A stretch of 64,000 bases of DNA from Paenarthrobacter ilicis (GCF_016907545.1 NZ_JAFBCD010000001.1:1-64000), one strand, 5' to 3'. Positions 16,908 through 25,899 are shown, counted from the first letter of the stretch. Numbers and translations: made by a program. Notes: generated by a model from the letters alone, not told the origin.

Positions 16908-17459
16908 ATGGCCAACCCGATACCGAGCGCTCCCGGCAGGAGGACGAACGCACCGTTGCCATCGGCAATCGGTGCCCACGTTGCGCCTGCCCAACAGCAC
17001 CCGGCCCAGGCCTCGCTTCCAACGGTGGAAGAAGTGTCGGCCGGCGGTGTTGTAGTTGACACGTCCGACGGCGAACTCCGGGTTGCGATCATTGCCCGCC
17101 TTAACAGGGGTGGCCGGCTTGAGTGGTGCCTTCCCAAGGGCCACCCGGAGGGTCGGGAGAACAACGAGGAAGCCGCTGTCCGTGAGATCGCGGAAGAAAC
17201 CGGGATCGAGGGCGACATCCTGGCACCGCTGGGCAGCATCGATTACTGGTTCACCGTCAGCGGGCACCGCGTCCACAAAACCGTGCACCATTTCCTCCTC
17301 CGGGCTACCGGTGGCGAGCTGACCATCGAGAATGATCCGGACCAGGAAGCCGTTGACGCAGCGTGGGTACCCATCCATGAGCTGGCCCGGAAATTGTCCT
17401 TCCCGAACGAACGCCGGATCGCCGATTTGGCACGGGAAGTGTTGCCCGAACATCTCTGA
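16908..17459 (+). CDS. Nudix hydrolase
   Basis: This 183-residue protein contains a perfect Nudix box, G-x5-E-x7-REUxEExGU, starting at the Gly of PKGHPEGRENN and ending REIAEETGI. An N-terminal tail of about 40 residues, rich in Pro and Ala, precedes the domain (SAGGVVVDTSDGELRVAII). Nudix enzymes cleave nucleoside diphosphates linked to another moiety; the substrate is not evident. ATG 16908 is preferred, but GTG 16899 in the same frame is possible. Gene order CCA enzyme-Nudix-murJ is conserved in actinobacteria and suggests a constitutive housekeeping role. Confidence 0.9.
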   Translation: MANPIPSAPGRRTNAPLPSAIGAHVAPAQQHPAQASLPTVEEVSAGGVVVDTSDGELRVAIIARLNRGGRLEWCLPKGHPEGRENNEEAAVREIAEETGIEGDILAPLGSIDYWFTVSGHRVHKTVHHFLLRATGGELTIENDPDQEAVDAAWVPIHELARKLSFPNERRIADLAREVLPEHL

Positions 17460-17485
17460 GCCGGGTACATGGGACGATAAAGGCG

Positions 17486-19486
17486 ATGTCTGAAGCCAAA
17501 ACCACCCAGTCCGTCCAGTCCGGAGAAGCACGTTCCAGCGCCATCATGGCCGCCGGTACGTTGGTTTCCCGTTTCCTGGGCTTTGCCAAAACGTGGATGC
17601 TCGGTGCAGCCCTCGGCCTAGGTTCAACCGTTAATGACACCTTCATTAACGCCAACAACCTGCCCAACCTGATCTTCCTGCTGGTAGCGGGTGGCGTGTT
17701 CAACGCCGTCCTGGTGCCCCAGATCATCAAGGCGAGCAAAGCCCCGGACCGCGGTGCAGACTACATCAGCCGGCTGCTGACCCTTGCCGTCCTGGTCCTC
17801 TTCGCCCTGACCGCGTTGGTGACGCTGGCGGCACCACTGGTCATCGATCTCACCACCCAGGGTTATTCCGAGCAGCAAAAGGCGTTGGCGGTTACTTTCG
17901 CTTTCTGGTGCCTGCCTCAAATCTTCTTCTACGGCCTCTACGCCCTGCTGACCCAGGTGTTGAACGCCCACGGAGCGTTTGGCCCCGCCATGTGGGCCCC
18001 CATCCTTAACAACATCGTGGCCATTGCCGGCCTGGGAATGTTCATCTGGATCCTCGGGGCCAACGTCACCAACCCGCACACGCTGGATAACTGGGGATCA
18101 ACCCAGACCTTCCTGATTGCGGGCTTCTCCACCTTCGGCGTTCTTGCCCAAACCGCCATCCTCCTCGTTCCCGTCTTCCGCTTGCGCCTCGGCCTCCGTC
18201 CGCGTTTCGGTTGGCGCGGCGTTGGACTGGGCCAGGCAGCCAAGCTGAGTGTGTGGACGCTGGCAACTGCCGCCGTCGGCCAGTTGGCGTTCCTTTACAT
18301 CATGACGATCGCCACCATTCCCGGTGCTGAGCGCCAGCGGTTGAACAACGCGGGGGACACTGCTGCGGCGGCTGTCCTGCCGGGCAACGCGGTCCTGGAA
18401 GTGGCCAGCCAGCTGTATTTGCTGCCCCACTCGATCATCGCGCTTTCCTTGGCCACTGTCCTCTTTAACCGCATGACCCGGGCCTCCCAGGACGGCAACA
18501 AGGGGGACCTGCGTGACGCCCTGTCCCACGGCCTCCGCACCATGGCTGTGGCCACGGTGTTCGGCGCCTTGGCACTGTTTGCCCTTGCCGGCCCGCTGGG
18601 CATGTTCTTCTCCGGTGGCAAACCCCAGGACGGCGTCATGTTGGCGCAAACCCTCACCATCCTGGCGCTGAGCACGCCCTTCCTGAGCGCCAACTTCATG
18701 ATGTCCCGCGTGTTCTACGCCAACGAGGACGCCCGCACGCCCCTGTATGTCCAGTTGTGGCTGGCGGTGATCTACGTGGTGGGCGCGTTCTTCATCCAGT
18801 TCCTCCCCGTGGGACAGATCATCTACGCGATCGCCATCCTTTATACGCTGGGCAACATCCTTTCCGTGGTGATCAGCGTGGTGTTCCTGCGCCGCTTGCT
18901 GGGCCATCTCGATGGCCCCCGCATTGCCAACTCCTACATCCGAATGGGCTACGCGGGGCTGGGCTCGGCACTTGCCGGAGCACTGGCACTGTGGCTGTTC
19001 GGCAGCTACCGGGCCGATGGCTTCGCATGGAGCAGCCGCCCCGCCGCGTTGGTGACCGTGGTCGTCGTCGGGCCGGTCATGCTGCTTGCCTACCTGGTTC
19101 TCCTGCGCGTCTTCCGCGTCACTGAGCTCCGGGATCTGTTGCGTCCCCTCATGGGACGCCTGGGCCGCGGAGCGCCGGAACCGGCCACTGGCGCTGTTGA
19201 AGAGAGCACGACGCCGGCACGCGCCACGGTGTCCGACGACACCGGTTTGATTCCACGCATCTCAGGTGAATTTGACGCTGCGTCCTTCAGGGCCGGCCCG
19301 GTGGTTGAACCACGGCGCCCAACCGCCGCTCCGGATGTCCCCAAAACGTATCTGCCCGAAGAGGACGTCCCCAGTACGGCGTTGGGTACCAAGTTCAGCC
19401 CCCAGGTTCCCCTGCCCGGCCGGCGCACCTACCAGGGTGAGGCAGGCCAAAACCCGTACTTCCCCAGCGGGCAGAACAAGAAGTAA
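17486..19486 (+). CDS. murJ: MurJ (MviN) lipid II flippase
   Basis: The 666-residue protein flips undecaprenyl-linked peptidoglycan precursor (lipid II) across the membrane. It shows about fourteen hydrophobic segments up to roughly residue 545 and the MurJ/MOP-superfamily start (SAIMAAGTLVSRFLGFAKTW). The last ~120 residues form a hydrophilic, Pro-rich cytoplasmic tail. In mycobacteria the same protein continues into a pseudokinase, a membrane helix and an extracytoplasmic domain. Here those modules are encoded by the next gene. It starts 26 bp after the Nudix gene behind AAAGGCG and ends at a GC-rich hairpin. Confidence 0.95.
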   Translation: MSEAKTTQSVQSGEARSSAIMAAGTLVSRFLGFAKTWMLGAALGLGSTVNDTFINANNLPNLIFLLVAGGVFNAVLVPQIIKASKAPDRGADYISRLLTLAVLVLFALTALVTLAAPLVIDLTTQGYSEQQKALAVTFAFWCLPQIFFYGLYALLTQVLNAHGAFGPAMWAPILNNIVAIAGLGMFIWILGANVTNPHTLDNWGSTQTFLIAGFSTFGVLAQTAILLVPVFRLRLGLRPRFGWRGVGLGQAAKLSVWTLATAAVGQLAFLYIMTIATIPGAERQRLNNAGDTAAAAVLPGNAVLEVASQLYLLPHSIIALSLATVLFNRMTRASQDGNKGDLRDALSHGLRTMAVATVFGALALFALAGPLGMFFSGGKPQDGVMLAQTLTILALSTPFLSANFMMSRVFYANEDARTPLYVQLWLAVIYVVGAFFIQFLPVGQIIYAIAILYTLGNILSVVISVVFLRRLLGHLDGPRIANSYIRMGYAGLGSALAGALALWLFGSYRADGFAWSSRPAALVTVVVVGPVMLLAYLVLLRVFRVTELRDLLRPLMGRLGRGAPEPATGAVEESTTPARATVSDDTGLIPRISGEFDAASFRAGPVVEPRRPTAAPDVPKTYLPEEDVPSTALGTKFSPQVPLPGRRTYQGEAGQNPYFPSGQNKK

Positions 19487-19487
19487 A

Positions 19488-19512
19488 CCGGCGCCGCCAA
19501 CACGGGCGCCGG
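19488..19512 (+). terminator. GC-rich hairpin after murJ
   Basis: CCGGCGCC (19488-19495) and GGCGCCGG (19505-19512) pair perfectly around a 9-nt loop, two bases after the murJ stop codon. There is no T-run, so termination may be partial and allow read-through into the next gene. Confidence 0.45.
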
Positions 19513-19626
19513 GCACCCATCGGCTAGGCTAGAAACGAAGACAGGTAGTTGCAAAAGCGGTGGAACCGGCTCGCCGGGCCTTCCGAGTGCAGGACCCGCA
19601 ACTCCCGGACAGCCTAGGAGGAACAC

Positions 19627-21279
19627 GTGTCCCACCCGATCGACGTCGGATCAGTACTTGGCGGCCGCTACAAGGTCACAGCCAATGTGTTGACCTCGCA
19701 TGACCAAGATCAGGTGCTCGACGGCGTGGACCAGGTCCTCAACCGTCCCGTGAGCATCCTTGTTGCCGGTCCCGGCAATACCGAACAGGTCGCCCAAAGT
19801 GCCCGCGAAGTGGCTACCGGTGAGCGCCCTGGCCACGTCCAGATCCTGGATCTCGGCGTGAACGAGGACACCACGTACCTGATCACCAACCACAGCTCCG
19901 CTCCGGACCTGCTGGACCTGGTGGTGGCCACCAACCCTCCCTACATTGAGCCGTTCTTCACCGAGACCCTCGGCAGTGAGATCTTCGGACAGCCGCGGAC
20001 CTACGAGCCCGAGACGTACGACGGCCTGTATGAAGACGATGAGCACGATGCCGCTTACATCCAGTACGACGAAAACGGCTATCCCATCCACTCGGAGGAT
20101 GCCCCCGAGGCAGAGGGCCAGCAAGGGGACAACCTTCCGCCCAAGCCCGCGGGCAGCCCGGCGTCTGCCAAGAGCGGGATCGCCGGCAAGCTGGCTGCGG
20201 CCGCAGCAGGCGCCGGAGCAGCAGGCCTCGCTGCCGCCGCTGCGCTGAAGAACCAAGGGTCCAGGAACAACGACGCCGGTGCTGCCGCTCCGGCTTCCGC
20301 TCGGGATTCGGGGGGAGCCTCGCCCGCAGCGCCCGCCCAGCCGCCCACCCAGGCCGTGGCGTCACAGCCTGCGCCTCCGGTCGAACCGCCGACACAAGCG
20401 GTCGCGTCCCAGCCCGTCCCGGCGAAAGAGCCCTCTGAGCCCAAGGTGTCGTTGTGGTCAGAGGAAGATTACGGTTTTGCTGGGGGAGCTGCTGCGGCTT
20501 CGGGTGCTGGCACGTCCGGTGCCGGCGACTCCACGCAGAGCTATGACCGCGCTCCGTCCAACTTCCCATCGTCGGCGGCTGCTGCCGACGATTACCAGGA
20601 CGATGACCTGTACGAGGACGAGGCCCCGGAGAAGGAACCCCGTTCCCTCCGTTGGTTGGTTGGCGGTCTTCTCGCCGCAGTTCTGGTAGTCGGCTTGGTT
20701 TTGGCAGTGACCAACCTGGGCAGCCTCTTGCCCAGTGGATCACCCGCGGCCAGCCAAACAACCCCGGCACCTGCTTCCTCTGCGGCAACTGAGAGTGAAG
20801 AGCCCACACCCACGCAGGCTCCGCCGCCCGCCACTCCTCCCGCCATCGAGGGGATTACCCGTTTGGGGGACTTCCCGTTCGCGGCCACGTACGACAAGGA
20901 TCTGGTTAAGGCGTTCGATGGCAATGCGGCCAGTTATTGGTCCGATATGGAATTTGCCACGGCGGACTGGGGTGGACTCGTCACGGACATGCCACTGGTC
21001 ATCAAGCTCAAGGAAAAGACCGAGGTCAAGTCCGTTGCGCTGAACCAGCTGGGCGGTTCCGGCGGCAGCATCAGCGTCTTCACCAACGATCGTCCTGCCA
21101 TGGATGGCGCCAAGCTGGTAGGTACCAACAGCTTCACCTCCCCGGAGCTGACCTTGCCGTTGGCCGCGCCCACGCAAACCGAGTACGTCATTGTGGTTAT
21201 CAAGGCCTTGCCGAAACTTGCGGCGCCGAAGACCCGTTTCGGATTTGGCCTGCGACTCGCTGAGGTCACTGTCCAGTAA
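19627..21279 (+). CDS. MurJ-associated pseudokinase membrane protein with discoidin-like C-terminal domain
   Basis: The 550-residue protein starts with a degenerate kinase N-lobe (GSVLGGRYKVTANV) that lacks the catalytic Lys, HRD and DFG motifs and stops after about 100 residues. An acidic stretch, an Ala-rich segment (about 185-210) and a Pro/Ala-rich linker follow. A transmembrane helix spans about 342-362. The outside domain (about 411-550) has an ITRLGDFPF start and resembles discoidin/F5-8-type carbohydrate-binding folds. In Mycobacterium tuberculosis the equivalent modules are fused to MurJ and recruit the FHA protein FhaA after PknB phosphorylation. A role in gating MurJ is therefore a reasonable inference. 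GTG 19627 has a strong site, CTAGGAGGAACAC. Confidence 0.85.
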   Translation: MSHPIDVGSVLGGRYKVTANVLTSHDQDQVLDGVDQVLNRPVSILVAGPGNTEQVAQSAREVATGERPGHVQILDLGVNEDTTYLITNHSSAPDLLDLVVATNPPYIEPFFTETLGSEIFGQPRTYEPETYDGLYEDDEHDAAYIQYDENGYPIHSEDAPEAEGQQGDNLPPKPAGSPASAKSGIAGKLAAAAAGAGAAGLAAAAALKNQGSRNNDAGAAAPASARDSGGASPAAPAQPPTQAVASQPAPPVEPPTQAVASQPVPAKEPSEPKVSLWSEEDYGFAGGAAAASGAGTSGAGDSTQSYDRAPSNFPSSAAAADDYQDDDLYEDEAPEKEPRSLRWLVGGLLAAVLVVGLVLAVTNLGSLLPSGSPAASQTTPAPASSAATESEEPTPTQAPPPATPPAIEGITRLGDFPFAATYDKDLVKAFDGNAASYWSDMEFATADWGGLVTDMPLVIKLKEKTEVKSVALNQLGGSGGSISVFTNDRPAMDGAKLVGTNSFTSPELTLPLAAPTQTEYVIVVIKALPKLAAPKTRFGFGLRLAEVTVQ

Positions 21280-21308
21280 TACTTCGGCAGGGCACAGCGA
21301 CCAGCCGT

Positions 21309-21344
21309 GAAGAGGCCGTCTTGATACGTCAGGACGGCCTCTTC
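21309..21344 (+). terminator. Terminator hairpin after the pseudokinase gene
   Basis: GAAGAGGCCGTC (21309-21320) and GACGGCCTCTTC (21333-21344) form a perfect 12-bp stem, with further weak pairing in the loop, 30 bp after the stop codon. It separates this gene from the trxBA promoter. Confidence 0.8.
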
Positions 21345-21471
21345 TGTATGTGCGCGTGGCCCTCTGGCAGGTAGCCCGGGGGAGGCAGTCACGGCCCGTC
21401 GCCACTTAGATTCGATGCGCCCCAAAGCGGTACCCTGAATATTGGTGGCTGTTACGCTCCCAAACTCCAAC

Positions 21472-21497
21472 GGAATATTTGGGGCCAGACAGGGGTT
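21472..21497 (+). promoter_or_regulatory. SigR/SigH-type oxidative stress promoter of trxBA
   Basis: GGAAT (21472-21476), exactly 18 bp, then GTT (21495-21497) matches the sigmaR consensus GGAAT-N18-GTT of Streptomyces and the related SigH consensus of mycobacteria without a mismatch. Thioredoxin operons are known members of this thiol-oxidation regulon. The predicted transcription start, about 7-10 bp after GTT, falls on or next to an ATG at 21505. Confidence 0.8.
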
Positions 21498-21504
21498 GAG
21501 TCAG

Positions 21505-21558
21505 ATGGCTGCCCCGAAAGCCGCAGCATCGACAAAGGAAGAGGTTCACTCCACGTGA
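21505..21558 (+). CDS. Possible leader ORF of 17 codons overlapping the trxB start
   Basis: ATG 21505 opens a frame (MAAPKAAASTKEEVHST) that ends with TGA 21556-21558, overlapping the trxB GTG as GTGA. Because the sigmaR promoter would start transcripts at about this ATG, the ORF would be leaderless or nearly so, which actinobacterial ribosomes translate readily. Termination at the overlap could couple translation to trxB. There is no homology evidence; support is positional only. Confidence 0.35.
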   Translation: MAAPKAAASTKEEVHST

Positions 21559-22511
21559 GCAACGCAGAAAACAGCGCATCGCAGGTGCGTGACGTCATCA
21601 TTGTAGGTTCAGGCCCCGCTGGCTATACAGCCGGTGTGTACACGGCCCGTGCCAACATGAAGCCTCTGCTGATTGCCGGCTCCGTCACTGCTGGTGGCGA
21701 ACTGATGAACACCACGGACGTTGAGAATTACCCGGGCTTCCCCGAGGGGATCATGGGTCCGGACCTGATGGAGAACTTCGAGAAGCAGGCTGCCCGTTTC
21801 GGCACTGAGATCCTTTTCGAAGACGTCACCGAACTCAACCTCGACGGCGACATCAAGTCCGTCACCATTGGCACGGGCGAAACCTTCCAGGCCAAGGCCA
21901 TCATCCTGTCCACCGGCTCCGCCTACCGCGAGCTCGGCTTGGTCAACGAAAAGCGCCTCTCAGGACACGGTGTCAGCTGGTGTGCAACCTGCGACGGTTT
22001 CTTCTTCAAGGATCAGGACATCGCTGTGATCGGTGGAGGGGACTCCGCCATGGAGGAAGCCCTATTCCTCACCAAGTTCGCCAAGTCGGTTACTGTAGTC
22101 CACCGCCGCGACACCCTCAAGGCTTCCAAGATCATGGGCGACCGCGCCCTGGCCCACGAGAAAATCAACTTCGTGTGGAACACGGCAGTTGAGGATGTTC
22201 TGGGCGGTGACAAGGTCACAGGTCTGAAACTGAAGAACCTGGTTGACGGCACCGAATCCGAGCTCGCAGTCACCGGCGTCTTCGTGGCGATCGGCAACGA
22301 TCCCAGGACCGATCTGGTCAAGGGCAAAGTTGAACTGACTCCGGAGGGCACCATCGCAGTAGATGGCCGCAGCTCCAAGACCAACATCAAGGGTGTGTTC
22401 GCTGCAGGCGACGTCATCGATCCCACGTACCGCCAGGCCATCACGGCTTCCGGTTCGGGATGCGTGGCAGCGCTGGACGTAGAGCACTACCTCGCAGATT
22501 TGCACGCCTAA
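21555..22511 (+). CDS. trxB: Thioredoxin-disulfide reductase
   Basis: The 318-residue flavoenzyme transfers electrons from NADPH through FAD to a redox-active cysteine pair and on to thioredoxin. The FAD motif is GSGPAG (18-23), the active-site disulfide is CATC (C143, C146) and the NADPH motif is IGGGDSAMEEA at about 155-165. The C-terminal GVFAAGDVIDPTYRQAIT motif closes the FAD site. Length and domain order are those of low-molecular-weight bacterial TrxB. It is the first main gene of the trxBA operon and is read from a sigmaR-type promoter, so it should rise on disulfide stress. The start is GTG 21555 behind AAGGAAGAGG. Confidence 0.97.
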   Translation: MSNAENSASQVRDVIIVGSGPAGYTAGVYTARANMKPLLIAGSVTAGGELMNTTDVENYPGFPEGIMGPDLMENFEKQAARFGTEILFEDVTELNLDGDIKSVTIGTGETFQAKAIILSTGSAYRELGLVNEKRLSGHGVSWCATCDGFFFKDQDIAVIGGGDSAMEEALFLTKFAKSVTVVHRRDTLKASKIMGDRALAHEKINFVWNTAVEDVLGGDKVTGLKLKNLVDGTESELAVTGVFVAIGNDPRTDLVKGKVELTPEGTIAVDGRSSKTNIKGVFAAGDVIDPTYRQAITASGSGCVAALDVEHYLADLHA

Positions 22512-22545
22512 GCTGCAAGCCAGCAATCATACGAAGGGAAGAGTT

Positions 22546-22872
22546 ATGAGCAACGCCAAAGATGTAACCGACGCAAGCTTCAGCACCGATGTCCTGGCTT
22601 CTGACAAGCCAGTCATCGTGGACTTCTGGGCGGAGTGGTGTGGTCCTTGCCGCAAGCTCGGTCCCATCCTGGATGAGATCTCCGTTGAGTACAGCGAGAA
22701 GGTGGACGTCGTTAAGCTCAACGTAGACGACAACCCCGCGATCGCTGCCCAGTATGGAATCACGTCCATCCCGGCCGTGTATCTGTTCAGCGGGGGAGAA
22801 GTGAAGAGCACTGTCATCGGCGCAAAGCCGAAGCAGTTCTTTGAGAAGGAATTCGCGGACGTTCTTTCCTAG
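22546..22872 (+). CDS. trxA: Thioredoxin
   Basis: This 108-residue protein has the classic WCGPC active site (C32, C35) in the segment VDFWAEWCGPCRKLGP and the conserved cis-Pro segment around TSIPAVYLF. It reduces disulfides in cytoplasmic proteins such as ribonucleotide reductase and is recycled by the TrxB encoded 34 bp upstream. The ribosome site GAAGGGAAGAGTT precedes ATG 22546. A strong terminator follows 20 bp after the stop. After it begins the gene-poor parS region. Confidence 0.97.
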   Translation: MSNAKDVTDASFSTDVLASDKPVIVDFWAEWCGPCRKLGPILDEISVEYSEKVDVVKLNVDDNPAIAAQYGITSIPAVYLFSGGEVKSTVIGAKPKQFFEKEFADVLS

Positions 22873-22891
22873 TCTGCACTGAAGGACACCG

Positions 22892-22946
22892 AGCCGGCGG
22901 CTGGTTCTCCCTGAGGGGAGTGACTGGCCGTCGGCTTTTTCGTTTT
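22892..22946 (+). terminator. Rho-independent terminator of trxBA
   Basis: AGCCGGCGGC (22892-22901) pairs with GCCGTCGGCT (22927-22936), one G-T pair included. It is followed by TTTT, CG and a second T-run. Confidence 0.85.
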
Positions 22947-23087
22947 TACGTGCATAGCAACTGCCTTCGGGTTAGTTACGCCACGTAATTGCGGGAAGCG
23001 CTCCTGAAATCACAAGCACATGAGAGTCTATTGAGAAGGCACGCGGGTACAGTGAAGTGCCCACTGGTTGGCCGCATTGCGACTCTT

Positions 23088-23101
23088 GTTTCACGTGAAA
23101 C
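23088..23101. other. parS site 1
   Basis: Perfect palindrome GTTTCACGTGAAAC, extended to 16 bp as TGTTTCACGTGAAACA. This is the actinobacterial ParB-binding consensus. Confidence 0.93.
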
Positions 23102-23151
23102 AATCGCGTCTGAGCATTTCGATACTTGTAGTCTTTCGTCCTAGACCGCAG

Positions 23152-23179
23152 CTTCTGTGTTTCACGTGAAACACAGAAG
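23152..23179. other. parS site 2, inside a 28-bp perfect palindrome
   Basis: The 14-bp parS core is flanked by perfectly complementary arms, CTTCTGT on the left and ACAGAAG on the right, so dyad symmetry spans 28 bp. It lies only 64 bp from site 1, centre to centre about 71 bp. Confidence 0.93.
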
Positions 23180-24488
23180 TTCTGCATTGCCTGGCTGACG
23201 AGCCGACTAGAGCGATGTGGATGTGCCTACTGTTCTTAGATGGTCCGTGCGTCGTCGAGCTCGACGAACCGCCTAAAGCACCGTTGGGACTGGTGCCCTG
23301 GGTGGCCAATGACTGTATAGGGAAGCTGTCTGGTCGTGGTGTCGGGGAGAATCAACTGAAAAATACGTCAGCGGTGTTGGCTATCGGGCTGTGTTGGCTA
23401 TCGGCTAGATCGCTTCGCTAATTACTCGGATGCTGAAGTTGAACGTGTCGTTTGTACACTTGCGCTGAAGAAGGCTTCACTCTGCAATGACGCCTCGCGA
23501 CGGCGTGGCACACGAGGCGCGGACGGCACGGACGGCACGGAATCCGCCGACGGTCGACCTGAATAGACGCGGCGGGGGATGCACCCAAAAGGGCTACAAG
23601 GCCCCCTCAGTGCCTCTGTGGTGAGCTGGGAACATCAAGTGAGGCCCAGCCGGGTACAGACGTACTGACGGCTGTAGAGCCCCAACTGCCGGGTCAGTGG
23701 ACCAAGCGCCTCGGATAAGTTGCTGTAACTGCGGATTCCCGAACAAAACGGACATCCCACCGAATCGTCACGGTCGGGATGGCGAAAATTGCTGCCTGTA
23801 AACAGCAACAAGCACTAATCAGCCTGCTCCCTGCTCGGGTATCAAAAGTCCTGCTGATATCCGTACCCAACGGGCATCTCGGACTTCCGCTTCTCAGTGA
23901 TGGTCCATCTCACCGGCTCCGACGAGGATAGGTACTTGCCCAATCACCACACTGCAAGGATCAGAAGCGAAAAACGTTCTCTTCAGCGTGCGCTGCGTCT
24001 GCTCTTTCGCCATAGGTCCCTAGTGCAATCTGGGCGGAATAGCTTCGTCTGGTCAGTTGTAAGGTCTGCGCTCCACTGAAGAGGCTACAGAAAAACTCCA
24101 GAAAACGCCGTGGGCGATCACCCCGTTGCCGACATTCTCTTGCGTGGTGATCCTGATTCTACGGTGCGTGTTGCAGGTCGCTTGCAGCATTCCTCTCACA
24201 ACTTCGACCGACCGCCTATGAATGCTCCCTACGGCGTATTGGCCGGACAACTGAAAGCTCCATCCTTGAACCTCGCCAAGCATCCCATGGGTCCGTCCAG
24301 AGCCGCCTGGTGTCTCGATTCCATTGATCAGGGGCATCCAGTGGGGAACTCGGATGCCTGAGGGTGTCATCATCATGACATGTGGTCCTGGATTCATAGC
24401 AGCCTTCACATCCTCTGTAACCGGAACAGACTCTCGCCCCGTCGCCTGGGCCCCAGTGCTCAACTCCGCTTACCTGACCTCAGCGTTC

Positions 24489-24569
24489 AACTTTGCTGGC
24501 GAGTTTGGCTCCGGCAACTTTGCCGGTCGGTTGGGCTCCAGCATCATTGCCGGTCGGTTGGGCTCCAAC
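24489..24569. repeat. Three tandem 27-bp repeats
   Basis: Units at 24489-24515, 24516-24542 and 24543-24569 share the core TTGCCGGTCGGTTGGGCTCC; the first unit is the most diverged. The period is a multiple of three, and on the plus strand the frame reads as 9-residue repeats (NFAGEFGSG, NFAGRLGSS, IIAGRLGSN). No start signal or family supports a real protein. Confidence 0.7.
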
Positions 24570-24788
24570 TGCATTACCTGCCCCCAGCGCATCCACATCA
24601 AGTTACCCGGCCACCACTCCCACAGTGGCCGGCCATCGCTGGACGTTACGGTGAACCTGCAGCACTCAGCATGGCGGGACCACTCCCGCTCAGCGGCAAC
24701 CAGGTAGTTGAGCGGGCAGGCCGGCAGCAGTTCTGAGCCTCCCGGCGCACACCCCACAACCGCACGTTCGGATGAACGAGTCGGCGAT

Positions 24789-24802
24789 GTTTCACGTGAA
24801 AC
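24789..24802. other. parS site 3
   Basis: Perfect GTTTCACGTGAAAC; the flanking T and A extend the palindrome to 16 bp. Confidence 0.93.
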
Positions 24803-25790
24803 ACACACCCGAGCCGAGGGTGAACGTTCCCTAGGGTGCACGTAGCCGAGCGCACTGCCACACCGGTTCGGTGAATGGAGACGATCAGCTCAAGCCCGTG
24901 CGTATGGACTCGGAACCGCTGCAGCGATCCTCTCGGCACATGAACTATCCCGCAAGACCTGGGCCGGCTGCACAAGAGCCGGCATGGCTAAAGTCGCCCA
25001 GGCATGGTCGGCGGCTCCTCAGCATCTGCGGTCGACAGAATGCTTCGTCAGTACTGACGCGTTCATGACCTCGCCATAGCAATCTGCAAGCTGCGCGACC
25101 CTCCATCTGAATGCTTATCGGGATCCGTCAGGGCTGAATCTCCCAACCAAGGACAGCCACCCTTTCGGCCAGTTCACCGTCACCTGCCCAGCGCTATCCG
25201 CAATAGCTATAAGCAGAGTCCACTGACGCCTGGATACATCCGATGATTGGCTCGTCGTACTAGGGCCCAGCTTCTCTGTTCTGGTGTTCCACAAGCCGGA
25301 CCGAGGGATGGTCCCCGCAGTTCTCGGTGGGCCCAGCGCGACCACGGGCTCCCGCTTCGCTTCCAACCACTCACGTCTCCCTGGCATGTCCAGGCAACCG
25401 ACCACCAGCCTCACAGAACTCCCAATCTGGGGCACCATGAAGAAGACGTGGGGGTCGAATGCATGGATGCATATCCACAGTGTTATCCACAGGTGGCTGT
25501 CGCTAGATTCACAGCCTGGGAGTGGTTGTGAATATGATCTCGTTTCTTGCCACATATCGGCATCAGCGGCCAGATGTATCGGCTGCTGACCGCATGGTCC
25601 GAAGACGCGCCACGGAGGCTCGCAGATGCCGATGAAATCAAGCACTGGCGGGCTATTTCCGATGCTTTGCGAGCACTTTCTACCGGGCACAAGCAGGAGC
25701 TGCACTTGCTTGCCTTCTAGCTTCGATGTGTAGAGTCAGGCTACTCGGAAGTTCTGTGAAACAATCCTCACGCCAGGCGGGTCAGGCGAT

Positions 25791-25850
25791 GATATCCCCA
25801 AAGTTATCCCCGGAGTTATCCACAGGCTTATCCACCGGCCTATAACCGGG
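25791..25850. repeat. Five 12-bp iterons resembling DnaA boxes
   Basis: Five direct copies lie exactly 12 bp apart: GATATCCCCAAA, GTTATCCCCGGA, GTTATCCACAGG, CTTATCCACCGG and CCTATAACCGGG. The third contains a perfect DnaA box, TTATCCACA (25816-25824); the others differ by one or more bases. Further perfect boxes lie at 25483-25491 and 26034-26042. The regular spacing of about one helical turn points to cooperative protein binding on one face of DNA. Confidence 0.7.
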
Positions 25851-25899
25851 GATTCGGCGGGGCCTCGCCCCCCAGAATGTGGAGAGGGACAACGATCAT

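Noticed and set aside
24053-24841. Two successive minus-strand frames of 123 and 136 codons
   Set aside because: They include the 27-bp repeats and a parS site, show no family resemblance and no start signals; a decayed gene remains possible but cannot be supported.
25115-25705. 196-codon minus-strand frame in the parS region
   Set aside because: No recognisable motif or start signal; composition is not like the coding regions of this window.
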